This document shows positions 9,438-18,938 of a DNA stretch of 64,000 nucleotides, piece after piece. Under the pieces are notes generated by a model. It was not told the origin of the DNA, searched no databases, and was given only the letters and a program-made list of their open reading frames with translations. Origin of the DNA: Cohaesibacter sp. ES.047 (GTDB lineage Bacteria; Pseudomonadota; Alphaproteobacteria; Rhizobiales; Cohaesibacteraceae); NCBI RefSeq assembly GCF_900215505.1, contig NZ_LT907844.1, positions 1,956,501-2,020,500 of the forward strand, read 5' to 3'. The translations under genes and the position numbers were made by a program. Numbering within the stretch: position 1 is the first letter of the stretch; each line of letters starts with the position of its first letter.

Positions 9438-10988
9438 ATGTCATATGGAAGTAACTACTTGAAAAATTTCAATGAACTCGGCCTTGCCGAACCAATTCTT
9501 CGTGCCCTCGAATCCAATGGCTATGCCGAACCTACCCCCATTCAGTCACAGGCTATTCCGGTTGCCTTGTCCGGTCAGGACATTGTCGGCATCGCCCAGA
9601 CGGGAACCGGCAAAACGGCCTCCTTCGTGTTGCCGATCCTTGATCGACTGGCCCGCAATGACAGACGTCCGACACCCAAGGGCTGCGATGCACTGATCAT
9701 CGCGCCGACACGTGAGCTGGTTGCCCAGATCGCGGACAATATCCGTAAATACAGCAAGAACATGCGTGTTTCCGTGACCGTCGTGGTCGGTGGCGTCAAA
9801 CCCACCCCTCAGATTCGCAAACTGGCAAGCGGGAGCCATATCGTTGTTGCCACACCGGGCCGCTTGCTCGACCATGTCTCCAACGGGCATCTGAACCTGA
9901 CACAGACCCATTGCGTGGTACTGGATGAAGCCGATCACATGCTCGATCTGGGCTTCATTCCCGATATCCGCCGGATCATGAAGCTGCTGCCGAAGAAGCG
10001 TCAGACATCCTTGCTGTCCGCTACCATGCCGCCGCAGATTCGTGCGCTGGCAAAAGATTTCCAGACCGATCCGGTCGAGGTTTCTGTTGGCGCCGCGTCG
10101 CGCCCGATTGAGCGGATCGCTCAGAGCGTTCACCTCATGTCCCGCGCGTCGAAAGCGCGCTCGTTGACGCGCCTCCTCTCTGGTGGCGAAGTGGATCGTG
10201 CGATTGTCTTCACCCGCACCAAGCGGGGCGCTGACCGTGTGAGCCAGACCTTGCAGAAGGCTGGTCTGTCGGCCACCGCCATTCATGGCAACAAGAGTCA
10301 GGGCCAGCGGGTTCGGGCGCTGGCGAGCTTCAAGACCGGCGAAACCACGATCATGGTTGCCACGGACATTGCCGCGCGCGGTATCGATATCGATGATGTT
10401 TCGCATGTGGTCAATTATGAGCTGCCGGAAGTGCCAGAAGCCTATGTTCACAGGATCGGCCGTACCGCCCGCGCTGGACGCGAAGGCGTGGCGATCTCTC
10501 TGTGTGATCCATCCGAGGCAAAGCTCCTGCGCGATATCGAACGCCTGATCGGCAACAAACTGCCAAGCGAGATGGACGATAGCTATTCATCCGTTGATGC
10601 GAGCGCTGCCGAAGCATCACCAAGAGCGCGCCGTAAGCCGTCCGGTCAAGGTGCACCGCGTGCCTCATCGCATCGCAAAGGCCAGAATGACGATGGCAAG
10701 AGAGCCCAGACCGCCAAGCGCAGGGGTGGCAATGGCGGCCGGTCTTGGTCTCCGCTTGAAGATCGCGCGACCGGCAATGGTCAGGATGATCAGCGAGCAC
10801 AGGGCAAGCGCGAGCAGAGCCGGCCAGCTCAGGGCAAACCAGCTCAGGACAGGCACGCACAGGGTAAAGCGGATCAGGGTAAAAAGAATGGTCGTCGCTA
10901 CGGCAAGCCCTCCGGTGCACCCGGCCAATCTCAAGGCAACAACAGGGGACGCCGTGGGCGTCCGGCTGGTGAAGCTGCCTACATGTAA
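9438..10988 (+). CDS. rhlE: DEAD-box RNA helicase, RhlE type
   Basis: A 516-residue ATP-dependent RNA helicase. The Q motif ends in PTPIQ, motif I is AQTGTGKT, Ia PTRELVAQ, II DEAD, III SAT, V ATDIAARGIDID and VI HRIGRTARAG. After the helicase core (about 375 residues) comes a long, low-complexity basic and Gln/Gly-rich tail with RGG-like and AQGK repeats, typical of RhlE-like proteins involved in ribosome assembly and cold adaptation. The ATG at 9438 is used; an in-frame TTG lies at 9423. The 268-base region upstream has no gene. Confidence 0.92.
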   Translation: MSYGSNYLKNFNELGLAEPILRALESNGYAEPTPIQSQAIPVALSGQDIVGIAQTGTGKTASFVLPILDRLARNDRRPTPKGCDALIIAPTRELVAQIADNIRKYSKNMRVSVTVVVGGVKPTPQIRKLASGSHIVVATPGRLLDHVSNGHLNLTQTHCVVLDEADHMLDLGFIPDIRRIMKLLPKKRQTSLLSATMPPQIRALAKDFQTDPVEVSVGAASRPIERIAQSVHLMSRASKARSLTRLLSGGEVDRAIVFTRTKRGADRVSQTLQKAGLSATAIHGNKSQGQRVRALASFKTGETTIMVATDIAARGIDIDDVSHVVNYELPEVPEAYVHRIGRTARAGREGVAISLCDPSEAKLLRDIERLIGNKLPSEMDDSYSSVDASAAEASPRARRKPSGQGAPRASSHRKGQNDDGKRAQTAKRRGGNGGRSWSPLEDRATGNGQDDQRAQGKREQSRPAQGKPAQDRHAQGKADQGKKNGRRYGKPSGAPGQSQGNNRGRRGRPAGEAAYM

Positions 10989-11022
10989 GGCCTGATGGTC
11001 TCTAGTTTTCTCAAGGTTTGAA

Positions 11023-11047
11023 GGCGGCCAATGGCCGTCTTCTTTTT
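11023..11047 (+). terminator. Rho-independent terminator after rhlE
   Basis: A 7-bp GC-rich stem (GGCGGCC and GGCCGTC with one G-T pair) and a three-base loop are followed by a T-rich run, 35 bases after the rhlE stop. Confidence 0.6.
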
Positions 11048-11125
11048 ATTGGGGGATTGAATCCCCTCGCTCAGCCCATTAAAACGGGGCAACTTTCCCT
11101 TTGATTCACTGAATGGTAGCGATTA

Positions 11126-12778
11126 ATGGCTCGACAATTCATCTATCACATGCACGGCCTGTCCAAGACCTATAGCGGTGGCAAGAAGGTGCTGGACAAT
11201 ATCCATCTTTCTTTCTACCCCGATGCCAAGATTGGTATCCTCGGGCCCAACGGCGCGGGTAAGTCGACGATCCTGCGGATTATGGCTGGTCTCGACAATG
11301 AATTCACTGGCGAAGCTTGGGCGGCGGACGGGGCCAAGATCGGCTATCTGCCACAGGAACCGGTGCTGGATGAAAGCAAGGATGTGCTCGGTAACGTGAT
11401 GGAAGGGGTTGCGGAAAAGCAGGCCATTCTCGACCGTTACAACGAGCTGATGATGAACTATTCCGACGAGACCGCGGAAGAGGGCGCCAAGCTTCAGGAC
11501 ATCATCGACAGCCAGAACCTGTGGGATCTGGACTCTGTGGTCGAGATGGCCATGGACGCCTTGCGCTGTCCTCCTTCTGATGCCGACGTGTCGGTCTTGT
11601 CTGGTGGCGAGAAACGCCGCGTGGCGCTCTGCAAACTGCTGCTGGCCGAGCCGGATCTTCTGCTGCTCGACGAACCGACCAACCATCTTGACGCCGAGAC
11701 CGTGAACTGGCTCGAAAAGCACCTGCGCGAATTCAAGGGTTCCGTGCTGATCATCACCCATGATCGCTACTTCCTTGATAATGTCACCGGCTGGATTCTC
11801 GAGCTCGACCGTGGCTCGGGTATTCCGTACGAAGGCAACTATACGGCCTACCTTGAGAAGAAAGCCAAGCGTTTGGCTCAGGAAGGCCGCGAGGAAGCAG
11901 CTCGCCAGCGTGCCCTGTCGCGCGAACAGGAATGGATTGCCGCCAGCCCGAAAGCGCGTCAGGCCAAATCCAAGGCTCGTATCAAGGCCTATGACGAGTT
12001 GCTCAAGCGCAACGAAGAGCGGGCTCCGGGCTCGGCCCAGATCATCATTCCGCCGGGAGAGCGTCTTGGTGATGTGGTGATTGAAGCCGAAGGTCTCAAA
12101 AAGGGCTTCGGTGATCGTCTGCTGGTCGATGGTCTTGATTTCAAACTGCCGCCGGGCGGCATTGTTGGTGTGATCGGCCCGAACGGTGTCGGCAAAACCA
12201 CCCTGTTCAAGATGCTGACCGGAAAGGAGGAGCCTGATGAGGGATCCTTGCGTCTGGGTGAAACCGTGCATCTGGGCTATGTGGATCAGTCCCGCGATGC
12301 GCTCGATGCTGACAAGACTGTCTGGGAAGAGATTTCCGGCGGCGATGACATCATCAAGCTTGGCAAGCGCGAGATGAACAGCCGCGCCTATTGCTCCGCC
12401 TTCAACTTCAAGGGTGGCGATCAGCAGCAGAAAGTGGGCTCCCTGTCAGGTGGTCAGCGGAACCGGGTGCATCTGGCGAAGGTTCTGAAATCCGGTGCCA
12501 ACGTGCTGCTGCTCGATGAGCCGACCAACGATTTGGACACTGAAACTCTTGCCGCGCTTGAAGATGCGCTTGAGGATTTCGCCGGTTGCGCCGTGGTCAT
12601 CAGCCATGATCGTATGTTCCTTGACCGTCTGGCAACGCACATGATGGCCTTTGAAGGCGACAGTCACGTGGAATGGTTTGAAGGCAACTTTGAGGATTAC
12701 GAAGCGGACAAGGTTCGCCGTCTTGGTCCGGATGCGGTCAATCCCAAGCGTGTCAAATACAAGCCCTTCACGCGCTGA
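11126..12778 (+). CDS. ettA: Energy-dependent translational throttle protein EttA (ABC-F)
   Basis: A 550-residue ABC-F protein with two ATPase domains and no membrane part. First domain: Walker [10 protein letters not shown], signature LSGGEKRRV, Walker [13 protein letters not shown]. Second: [18 protein letters not shown] and [12 protein letters not shown]. The linker between them carries the basic arm expected in EttA. It binds the ribosomal E site and gates the first elongation steps according to ADP/ATP ratio. Length and linker match EttA rather than Uup. Confidence 0.93.
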   Translation: MARQFIYHMHGLSKTYSGGKKVLDNIHLSFYPDAKIGILGPNGAGKSTILRIMAGLDNEFTGEAWAADGAKIGYLPQEPVLDESKDVLGNVMEGVAEKQAILDRYNELMMNYSDETAEEGAKLQDIIDSQNLWDLDSVVEMAMDALRCPPSDADVSVLSGGEKRRVALCKLLLAEPDLLLLDEPTNHLDAETVNWLEKHLREFKGSVLIITHDRYFLDNVTGWILELDRGSGIPYEGNYTAYLEKKAKRLAQEGREEAARQRALSREQEWIAASPKARQAKSKARIKAYDELLKRNEERAPGSAQIIIPPGERLGDVVIEAEGLKKGFGDRLLVDGLDFKLPPGGIVGVIGPNGVGKTTLFKMLTGKEEPDEGSLRLGETVHLGYVDQSRDALDADKTVWEEISGGDDIIKLGKREMNSRAYCSAFNFKGGDQQQKVGSLSGGQRNRVHLAKVLKSGANVLLLDEPTNDLDTETLAALEDALEDFAGCAVVISHDRMFLDRLATHMMAFEGDSHVEWFEGNFEDYEADKVRRLGPDAVNPKRVKYKPFTR

Positions 12779-12804
12779 TCATTCAGATCTTGCTGAAATC
12801 TGTG

Positions 12805-12836
12805 ACCCCGGACGAGCCATCGTCCGGGGTTTTCTT
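12805..12836 (+). terminator. Rho-independent terminator after ettA
   Basis: A 10-bp perfect stem (ACCCCGGACG and CGTCCGGGGT) with a six-base loop and a T-rich tail, beginning 27 bases after the ettA stop. Confidence 0.85.
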
Positions 12837-13004
12837 ATGGGATTGGGTTTATGAGTTTGGCTGCATGAGGCTGATGGTCGAGGGATGGGTTACACAACCT
12901 TTCAAGCAAACCCATATGATGCGATACTGCTAGTCATAGGGGACGCGCCCTCTGACGCGATTGCACCACGCTTGTGTGTGCGCCAACGATGAGAGGATTG
13001 AGCC

Positions 13005-13970
13005 ATGAGCTGGAACCCAACCCTTGATCACGATCTGTCTGGAGCCAATGACCCGGACCTGATCGAAACCCTGATCATTCCGCGCGCGCGGGATCTGGCT
13101 GGCTTTGAAGTCCGTCGCGCCCTGCCGTCGATGAAGCGGCAGATGGTTGGCCCCTTCATTTTCTTTGATCAGGTGGGGCCTGCGGAGTTCATCACGGAAG
13201 GTGGGATCGATATCCAGCCTCATCCCCATATCGGCCTTGGCACGGTTACCTATCTTTATCAGGGCGAGTTCGAGCATCGCGATAGCATCGGTACGCGCCA
13301 GATGATCTACCCCGGCGAGGTCAACTGGATGCTGGCTGGCGAAGGCGTGACGCATTCGGAACGGACCAGCGCTGAAACGCGGCGCAAGACACCGCACAGT
13401 CTTTTCGGGGTTCAGACCTGGGTGGCGTTGCCTGAGGACCGTGAGGACATGGCTCCGACTTTTGAGCATCATGCCAAGAAAGCCTTGCCTGAGCTCAACG
13501 ACAATGGCGCATTTGCGCGGCTCATTCTTGGCAACGCGTGGGGCGAAGCCTCGCCGGTAACGATGCACAGCGAAATCTTCTATGCCGACGTGACGCTAGA
13601 GCCGCATGCATCCTTTCCCATGCCGGATGGTCATGAAGATCGCGGGCTCTATGTCACGCAAGGAAGCATCGAAGTGGCGGGTCAGACTTTTGAGGCGGGC
13701 CACATGATGGTCTTTCGCCCCGGTGATCGTATCGCCGTGCGCGCTGGCGCTCGGGGGGCACGCGTCATGGCTCTTGGGGGAGAGACCCTCAACGGGCCAC
13801 GATATATCTGGTGGAACTTCGTCTCCTCCTCGGTGGACAAGATCGAGGAGGCCAAGGAAGCCTGGAAAGCGGCTAATTTCAAATCGGGACTGTTTCGGCT
13901 GCCGGCAGGGGACGCGGAGGAGTTCATTCCGATCACTCCGGAAATGGATCGCATGAAGATCAAGCGCTAG
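13005..13970 (+). CDS. Pirin family protein
   Basis: A 321-residue bicupin. The N-terminal cupin holds the metal-site motif with HPHIGLGTVTYLYQGEFEHRD (HxH and a later Glu/His); the C-terminal cupin carries the pirin C domain. Bacterial pirins are cytoplasmic metal-binding proteins; some have quercetinase activity and others act as redox-linked regulators. Nothing here tells which. It stands alone between two intergenic gaps, and a GAGAGGATTGAG site precedes the ATG. Confidence 0.88.
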   Translation: MSWNPTLDHDLSGANDPDLIETLIIPRARDLAGFEVRRALPSMKRQMVGPFIFFDQVGPAEFITEGGIDIQPHPHIGLGTVTYLYQGEFEHRDSIGTRQMIYPGEVNWMLAGEGVTHSERTSAETRRKTPHSLFGVQTWVALPEDREDMAPTFEHHAKKALPELNDNGAFARLILGNAWGEASPVTMHSEIFYADVTLEPHASFPMPDGHEDRGLYVTQGSIEVAGQTFEAGHMMVFRPGDRIAVRAGARGARVMALGGETLNGPRYIWWNFVSSSVDKIEEAKEAWKAANFKSGLFRLPAGDAEEFIPITPEMDRMKIKR

Positions 13971-14093
13971 AGCGTGTCGACAATCATCGCTCGGAGCGGG
14001 TCTTGATGCTGAACATCTCCGCGGCTGTCATGGTTCTTTGGCCTGTCCTATTTGGCCGTTTCAGCAAGCAATGAACTTATGGTTATCTGTTGG

Positions 14094-14594
14094 TTAGGCT
14101 TTTCCGTCAGATTTTAACGTGTCGAACCAGCCTGCGTTTGCGTCGGGGATGGAATCCGTATGCGGAAAATAGGGCTTCAGGTCCAACAGGGGTGTTCCAT
14201 CAAGACAATCCAGATGTCTGACAAGAAGCCCGTCCTCTGTAACTTCCAGTAGATCCGCCACTGAGAGCGAGATCGGGTTGGGTCTGTTGGGTGACCGCAA
14301 GGCAAACGTGCCATGAATGGCATCGGCGAATTTGGGGCGTTGCTGGATCAGCGTCCGGTCCGCTTCGTGCATCCAATATAAAACAATGACATGGGAACAG
14401 GTTTCAAGGGATTTGAGGCCCGGAATAAAGTCAGGCTTCAGTCTGATGCGCGCCACTTCGTCCGTTTTCCGGCCGTGGCGGGGGCATTGATCGCGGGTTT
14501 TGAACGGCGTTTCGATCCGTCCAATAAAGCTGATCCACGCGTCATGGTTGAGGCTGTTGTGGTTCAGTTCGATTTCTCCGGGGCGTTTGTTCAT
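14094..14594 (-). CDS. TrmO/TsaA-like tRNA methyltransferase family protein
   Basis: About 166 residues from the ATG at 14594; an in-frame start at 14636 adds 14. The TsaA/TrmO fold is shown by IGRIETPFKTRDQCPRHG near the start and by FALRSPNRPNPISLSV in the middle, which is the SAM-binding hallmark (RSPxRPNxIG). TrmO methylates N6-threonylcarbamoyladenosine at position 37 of some tRNAs. The protein is shorter than E. coli TrmO, lacking its C-terminal extension, so activity on the same tRNA is not certain. Confidence 0.78.
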   Translation of the reverse strand: MNKRPGEIELNHNSLNHDAWISFIGRIETPFKTRDQCPRHGRKTDEVARIRLKPDFIPGLKSLETCSHVIVLYWMHEADRTLIQQRPKFADAIHGTFALRSPNRPNPISLSVADLLEVTEDGLLVRHLDCLDGTPLLDLKPYFPHTDSIPDANAGWFDTLKSDGKA

Positions 14595-14795
14595 GGGATT
14601 TTGGCCTTTGGTATTGCATGCGGATGGATAGCGCAATGCTAGCAGAGTCGTTCAAATTTTCATCAAATTTGCCGCAGTTTATCATCAAATTCCCGCTGGC
14701 GATTTAGGCGATTTTACACATGCACCTGTTAGCTTGTTTCGGAACTGCCTTTGCGACTCCATCGTCAGGGCCGAGATTTTTTACGGGGAAGTAAC

Positions 14796-15878
14796 ATGCA
14801 AGCTGCCAACCCAAAAACAGAACTGGTTGACTGGAAAGTTCTGAGCGGCCAGGGCGATCGGGGCAGAAGCGACGAGCTTATGCGCCACGTAGCTACGTTG
14901 TTTTCGCTGACAGCGGACCATTGCACACAAGAGCAGATTGATACCTATGACACTGTCATGCAGCGTCTGGCCGATCTCGTGGGGGTTGAAACCCGGTCCT
15001 TTGCTGCCAAGAAAATCTGTCGCTTGAGCAATGCGCCGCATGAGATTATTCGGCGCTTCGCTTTTGACCTGATCAGCGTGGCTGATCCGGTGCTGCGCAA
15101 TTCACCGGTTCTGACTGATATCGACCTTGTGGAAGTCAGTGATGAGAAGGGTGAAGAGCATATGGTATCCATCAGTATGCGCAAATCGCTCAGCGTACTG
15201 GTGACCGATGTTCTGATCAGATCGAAAAAAGGGTCTGTGCTGATCAAGCTGGCTGCAAACAGCGATGCCGAATTCTCGGAGTTGGGCATGAGCGCCCTGA
15301 AGTCAGCCGCTGCCAATGATCAGATGCTGGCTCACGAACTGGTTCAGCGCGGGCAGTCAGGTGGCGACGGCCGCAACCATGAGGCTCCAAAACAGATTGT
15401 CCCGCAGGGCAGTGTGAGTTTGCCGGAGCTGTGGCAGAAGATCGAGCCGAATGTCTCTCAGTCGATGTATGATCTGTCGCGGCATTCCTATCTGGGTCGA
15501 TACAAATTCGAGAATTCTCTCTGGAAGGCGGAGCGCTTCAACAAGCAAGGTCTGCTCGACAAGGGTATCCTGCGGCAGTTTGCCTGCAATGATCAGTTTG
15601 CGGACCTTGTCTGCGGCATTGCACTGGTCAGTGGTTTCCCACACGAGATTGTGGCGCGGATGATGTCTTCGGTGCAGTGGAACCAGATCCTGAGCCTGTT
15701 TAAGTTGCTCGGCTTCTCCGACCGCCTCGTAAAGGATATTCTGGAATGCGGCCCGTGGCTGCTGTGTTTGTCCAAGAACCAGTGTAGCGCTGTCATCAGG
15801 CAATATGTGTCGCTAACCGTTGAAGAGGCGAGAAGTCAGGCGCTTTTGTGGTCGCGAGACGGATTACTTCTTGACTGA
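14796..15878 (+). CDS. DUF2336 domain-containing protein
   Basis: A 360-residue, mostly helical protein of the DUF2336 family, found widely in alphaproteobacteria and of unknown function. Repeated HEAT-like helices are visible (ISMRKSLSVLVTDVLIRSKKGSVLIKLAAN style). No membrane or signal sequence. The ATG at 14796 follows a GGGGAA site. The gene is monocistronic as far as can be seen. Confidence 0.7.
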   Translation: MQAANPKTELVDWKVLSGQGDRGRSDELMRHVATLFSLTADHCTQEQIDTYDTVMQRLADLVGVETRSFAAKKICRLSNAPHEIIRRFAFDLISVADPVLRNSPVLTDIDLVEVSDEKGEEHMVSISMRKSLSVLVTDVLIRSKKGSVLIKLAANSDAEFSELGMSALKSAAANDQMLAHELVQRGQSGGDGRNHEAPKQIVPQGSVSLPELWQKIEPNVSQSMYDLSRHSYLGRYKFENSLWKAERFNKQGLLDKGILRQFACNDQFADLVCGIALVSGFPHEIVARMMSSVQWNQILSLFKLLGFSDRLVKDILECGPWLLCLSKNQCSAVIRQYVSLTVEEARSQALLWSRDGLLLD

Positions 15879-16125
15879 TCCGGCAGCAGGTGGCCAAACT
15901 GTTGATGCTGGACGGGAATTTCTGATATCGTCTGCAATCAGACAGGCTCCTTTGGGAGCCCGTCTTTGATCATTTGGCTGGTGCCATGGGTGCACCTATT
16001 TTAACAGACCCACGTGTGAAGACCCGCCGGCAAGGTGATAAGCTGCCTTCAGCCAATTTGCCGGTTGGACCCATCGGGCGAGTTGTGCAATAAGGTTGCA
16101 ACGGGAAAATGATGGGGAACGGTCG

Positions 16126-16476
16126 ATGCACGTAACCGCCTTTCGAATTTTTGTCAGAGATCTTGCTGCCGCACGTGAGTTTTATGCCAATTCTCTCGAG
16201 TGGCCCATGGTCTGGGATCGCTCGGAACAGGGAGCTGTCGGATTCGAGCCTGGCATGTTGGTGATCATCGAGGAAGAGGATGCCAGAGGTCCACAGGCAT
16301 CATTGATCGGTCGCTTTACCGGCCTGTCGCTTGTCGTTGATGATTTGCCCGAGCTCTACAAGGTTCTCAAGGCTCGGGGTGTGCCATTCGTGGCGCCGCC
16401 TGAGCGGCAATTCTGGGGCGGTTATCTCGCCCATCTCATCGATCCGTCGGGCAATATTGTCAGTCTCGTGGAGTGA
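16126..16476 (+). CDS. VOC/glyoxalase-like protein
   Basis: A 116-residue single VOC module with the fold start HVTAFRIFVRDLAAAREFYAN and the end YLAHLIDPSGNIVSLVE, which carries the last metal-ligand position. Such proteins are metal-dependent dioxygenases, isomerases or resistance binders; which one cannot be told. The start at 16126 is chosen over an in-frame codon at 16096 because it begins the first VOC strand. The terminator directly after it is shared with galU. Confidence 0.75.
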   Translation: MHVTAFRIFVRDLAAAREFYANSLEWPMVWDRSEQGAVGFEPGMLVIIEEEDARGPQASLIGRFTGLSLVVDDLPELYKVLKARGVPFVAPPERQFWGGYLAHLIDPSGNIVSLVE

Positions 16477-16501
16477 TGGCCCTCTCAACATTGTGACGTA
16501 A

Positions 16502-16532
16502 AAAAGCGGACCCCGGTTGAGGTCCGCTTTTT
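16502..16532. terminator. Bidirectional terminator between VOC gene and galU
   Basis: An 11-bp stem (AAAGCGGACC paired with GGTCCGCTTT) with A-tract on the left and T-tract on the right can serve both convergent genes. Confidence 0.85.
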
Positions 16533-16562
16533 CGTTGTGTTTATCAAACAGCTGTGTGGCGA

Positions 16563-17465
16563 TCAGGCTTCAATGCCGTTGCGGTCGTCGTAATTCTGGA
16601 CGATTTCACGGATCGTATCGGCAACGTTCGGTGCGATGTCGCCTCGCTCCATGCCGAAGGCCACGTTGGCCATCAGGAAGCCGGATTTGGACCCGCAGTC
16701 AAAGGTCTGACCCGTGAATTTCACGCCCGAGAAGTCCTGATCGTTCTTCAACTGGATCATGGCATCGGTCAACTGGATCTCGTTGCCGGCACCCGGGGGC
16801 TGTGAGGCCAGATACTTGAAGATTTCAGGCTGCAGAATGTAGCGGCCTGACAGAATGAGATTCGACGGGGCGTGGCCCTGAGCCGGTTTCTCGATCATGC
16901 CGAGAATTTCATAGTCCGTCTCACGCACTTCGCCGGTCTGAACGACGCCGTATTTGTGGGTGTCCTTTTCGGGCACTTCCTCGAGTGCAACAATGTTGCC
17001 GCCACGTTGTTGGTAGACTTCCATCATCTGGGAGAGGCAGCCGCGAGGGGCCTTCATGATCATGTCGGGAAGCAGAAGTGCAAAGGGTTCGTCGCCAACC
17101 AGTTCCTGAGCGCACAGAACGGCATGCCCGAGGCCCATTGGCTGCTGCTGCCGGGTAAAGCTGGTGTGACCGGCTTTGGGCATGTCGCGGCGCAATATGC
17201 CGAGCGTGTCCAGTTTGCCGCGTTGCTCCAGTGTATGCTCCAGCTCGACCTGAATGTCGAAATGGTCTTCGATGACACCTTTGTTGCGGCCTGTAACGAA
17301 GATGAAATGCTCGACACCTGCGGCTTTGGCTTCATCAACAACATATTGAATCACCGGTCTATCGACGATGGTCAGCATTTCCTTGGGCATTGCCTTGGTT
17401 GCTGGCAGAAAGCGCGTGCCGAGACCCGCCACTGGAAAGACGGCTTTACGAATTGGTTTTACCAT
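16563..17465 (-). CDS. galU: UTP-glucose-1-phosphate uridylyltransferase
   Basis: A 300-residue cytoplasmic enzyme forming UDP-glucose from UTP and glucose 1-phosphate, for envelope and exopolysaccharide sugars. The nucleotide-binding start is AVFPVAGLGTRFLPATKAMPKEML; the later motifs include LGHAVLCAQ and FLLANVAFGMER-like GFLMANVAFGME. Length fits the family. It ends in the bidirectional terminator. Confidence 0.94.
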   Translation of the reverse strand: MVKPIRKAVFPVAGLGTRFLPATKAMPKEMLTIVDRPVIQYVVDEAKAAGVEHFIFVTGRNKGVIEDHFDIQVELEHTLEQRGKLDTLGILRRDMPKAGHTSFTRQQQPMGLGHAVLCAQELVGDEPFALLLPDMIMKAPRGCLSQMMEVYQQRGGNIVALEEVPEKDTHKYGVVQTGEVRETDYEILGMIEKPAQGHAPSNLILSGRYILQPEIFKYLASQPPGAGNEIQLTDAMIQLKNDQDFSGVKFTGQTFDCGSKSGFLMANVAFGMERGDIAPNVADTIREIVQNYDDRNGIEA

Positions 17466-17658
17466 ATTTTAGTTACTCCAGGCCTTTTAAAAAGTCGTAC
17501 GCTGTTATAAACGCCCCGCGAGGCGGATGGTTCCAATCAAAAGCAAATTATTTTCACTAAGGAAAACTCCCATTTCTTGGTAAACGGTTTACTATCTTTA
17601 CCATATTTGTATGGCATGACTGGGAACGGGTGCTTCGTCACTTTTTAGCGAGAAGGAC

Positions 17659-18909
17659 ATGTCTATGCAGGTAAATCTCGGAAATATATATCACTTTTCA
17701 GGTCGGGTTGTAAAAGCTGTTTCACTTTGTCTTATGGTTCTCTTCGGCTCGAGCCTGTCGGCTGCCAGCCAGAGCTCTGCGGGATTTGAAAAGTGGATCA
17801 GGGATTTCTGGCCCACGGCCCGATCTTCGGGGATCTCCGCAAGCACATACAATGCAGCATTTGCGGGCGTTGAGCTCGATATGTCAATTGTCAAACGGGC
17901 CAACAATCAACCCGAGTTTGTGAAGCCGATCTGGTCTTATCTCGATAGCGCCGTCAGTGAGGCCCGGATCAAGAACGGGCGCAAGATGAAGCGTGAGCAC
18001 GCTCGGTTGCTGGCAAGACTCGAACAGCGTTTTGGCGTTGATCGCCATATCCTGCTGGCGATCTGGGGCATGGAAAGCGCCTATGGGGCGATCTTCAAGA
18101 ATACCGCTCTCATCAAGCCGACCATCCAGTCGCTTGCCACGCTGGCCTATGCAGACAAGCAACGATCAAAATTCGGCCGGCAACAGCTTCTGGCGGCTTT
18201 GAAGATTTTGCAGAATGGGGACGTCAAACCCTCCGACATGATGGGATCCTGGGCCGGTGCGATGGGGCATACCCAATTCATTCCGACCACCTATCTGACC
18301 AAGGCGGTTGATTTTGACGGTGATGGACGCCGTGATATCTGGCGCTCGGTGCCGGATGCGCTTGCCTCCAGTGCCAACCTTCTGGAATCGGCAGGCTGGG
18401 AGACCGGAAAAACCTGGGGCTATGAGGTCAAGCTGCCCAAGACCTTCCGCTTTGAACTTGCGGATGGCAAGCAGGCCATGACCCTCGCCCAGTGGGAGGC
18501 GCTTGGTGCGAAACGGGCAAAGGGACAGGCCTATCCCCGTCCCGACGACAAAGCACGGCTTATCCTGCCGGCAGGCTATAGCGGACCGGCCTTTCTGATC
18601 CTCAAAAATTTCGCCATGATCAAGCGATATAATAATGCTGATTCATATGCACTGGCCGTTGGCCATCTGGCCGACCGCATTCGTGGCGGTGGTCCGTTTG
18701 CGGGCAGTTGGCCTCGTTCTGACAGGGTTTTGACGCGCTCTGAACGCAAAGAGTTGCAGACAATCCTCAACCGGCTGGGGTATGATACGGGCGGAATTGA
18801 CGGGCGTTTGGGCTCCAAATCCCGGGCCGCAATCCGGCATTGGCAAAAGCGCAATGGACATGTGCCTGACGGGTTTGCCAGCGGTAAATTGCTGAAAGCG
18901 CTTAAATAA
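17659..18909 (+). CDS. Lytic murein transglycosylase (MltB-like) with peptidoglycan-binding domain
   Basis: A 416-residue periplasmic protein. Residues 1-39 are a signal peptide ending near AAS. The SLT_2/MltB catalytic domain (about 45-335) has the catalytic glutamate in WGMESAYG and the motif AGAMGHTQFIPTTY. The last 60 residues are a PG_binding_1 domain. It cleaves glycan strands of murein to form anhydromuropeptides. An AGAAGGAC site precedes the ATG. Confidence 0.88.
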   Translation: MSMQVNLGNIYHFSGRVVKAVSLCLMVLFGSSLSAASQSSAGFEKWIRDFWPTARSSGISASTYNAAFAGVELDMSIVKRANNQPEFVKPIWSYLDSAVSEARIKNGRKMKREHARLLARLEQRFGVDRHILLAIWGMESAYGAIFKNTALIKPTIQSLATLAYADKQRSKFGRQQLLAALKILQNGDVKPSDMMGSWAGAMGHTQFIPTTYLTKAVDFDGDGRRDIWRSVPDALASSANLLESAGWETGKTWGYEVKLPKTFRFELADGKQAMTLAQWEALGAKRAKGQAYPRPDDKARLILPAGYSGPAFLILKNFAMIKRYNNADSYALAVGHLADRIRGGGPFAGSWPRSDRVLTRSERKELQTILNRLGYDTGGIDGRLGSKSRAAIRHWQKRNGHVPDGFASGKLLKALK

Positions 18910-18938
18910 AGGCGGCTAGGTCTCATGCGGGCTAGAGA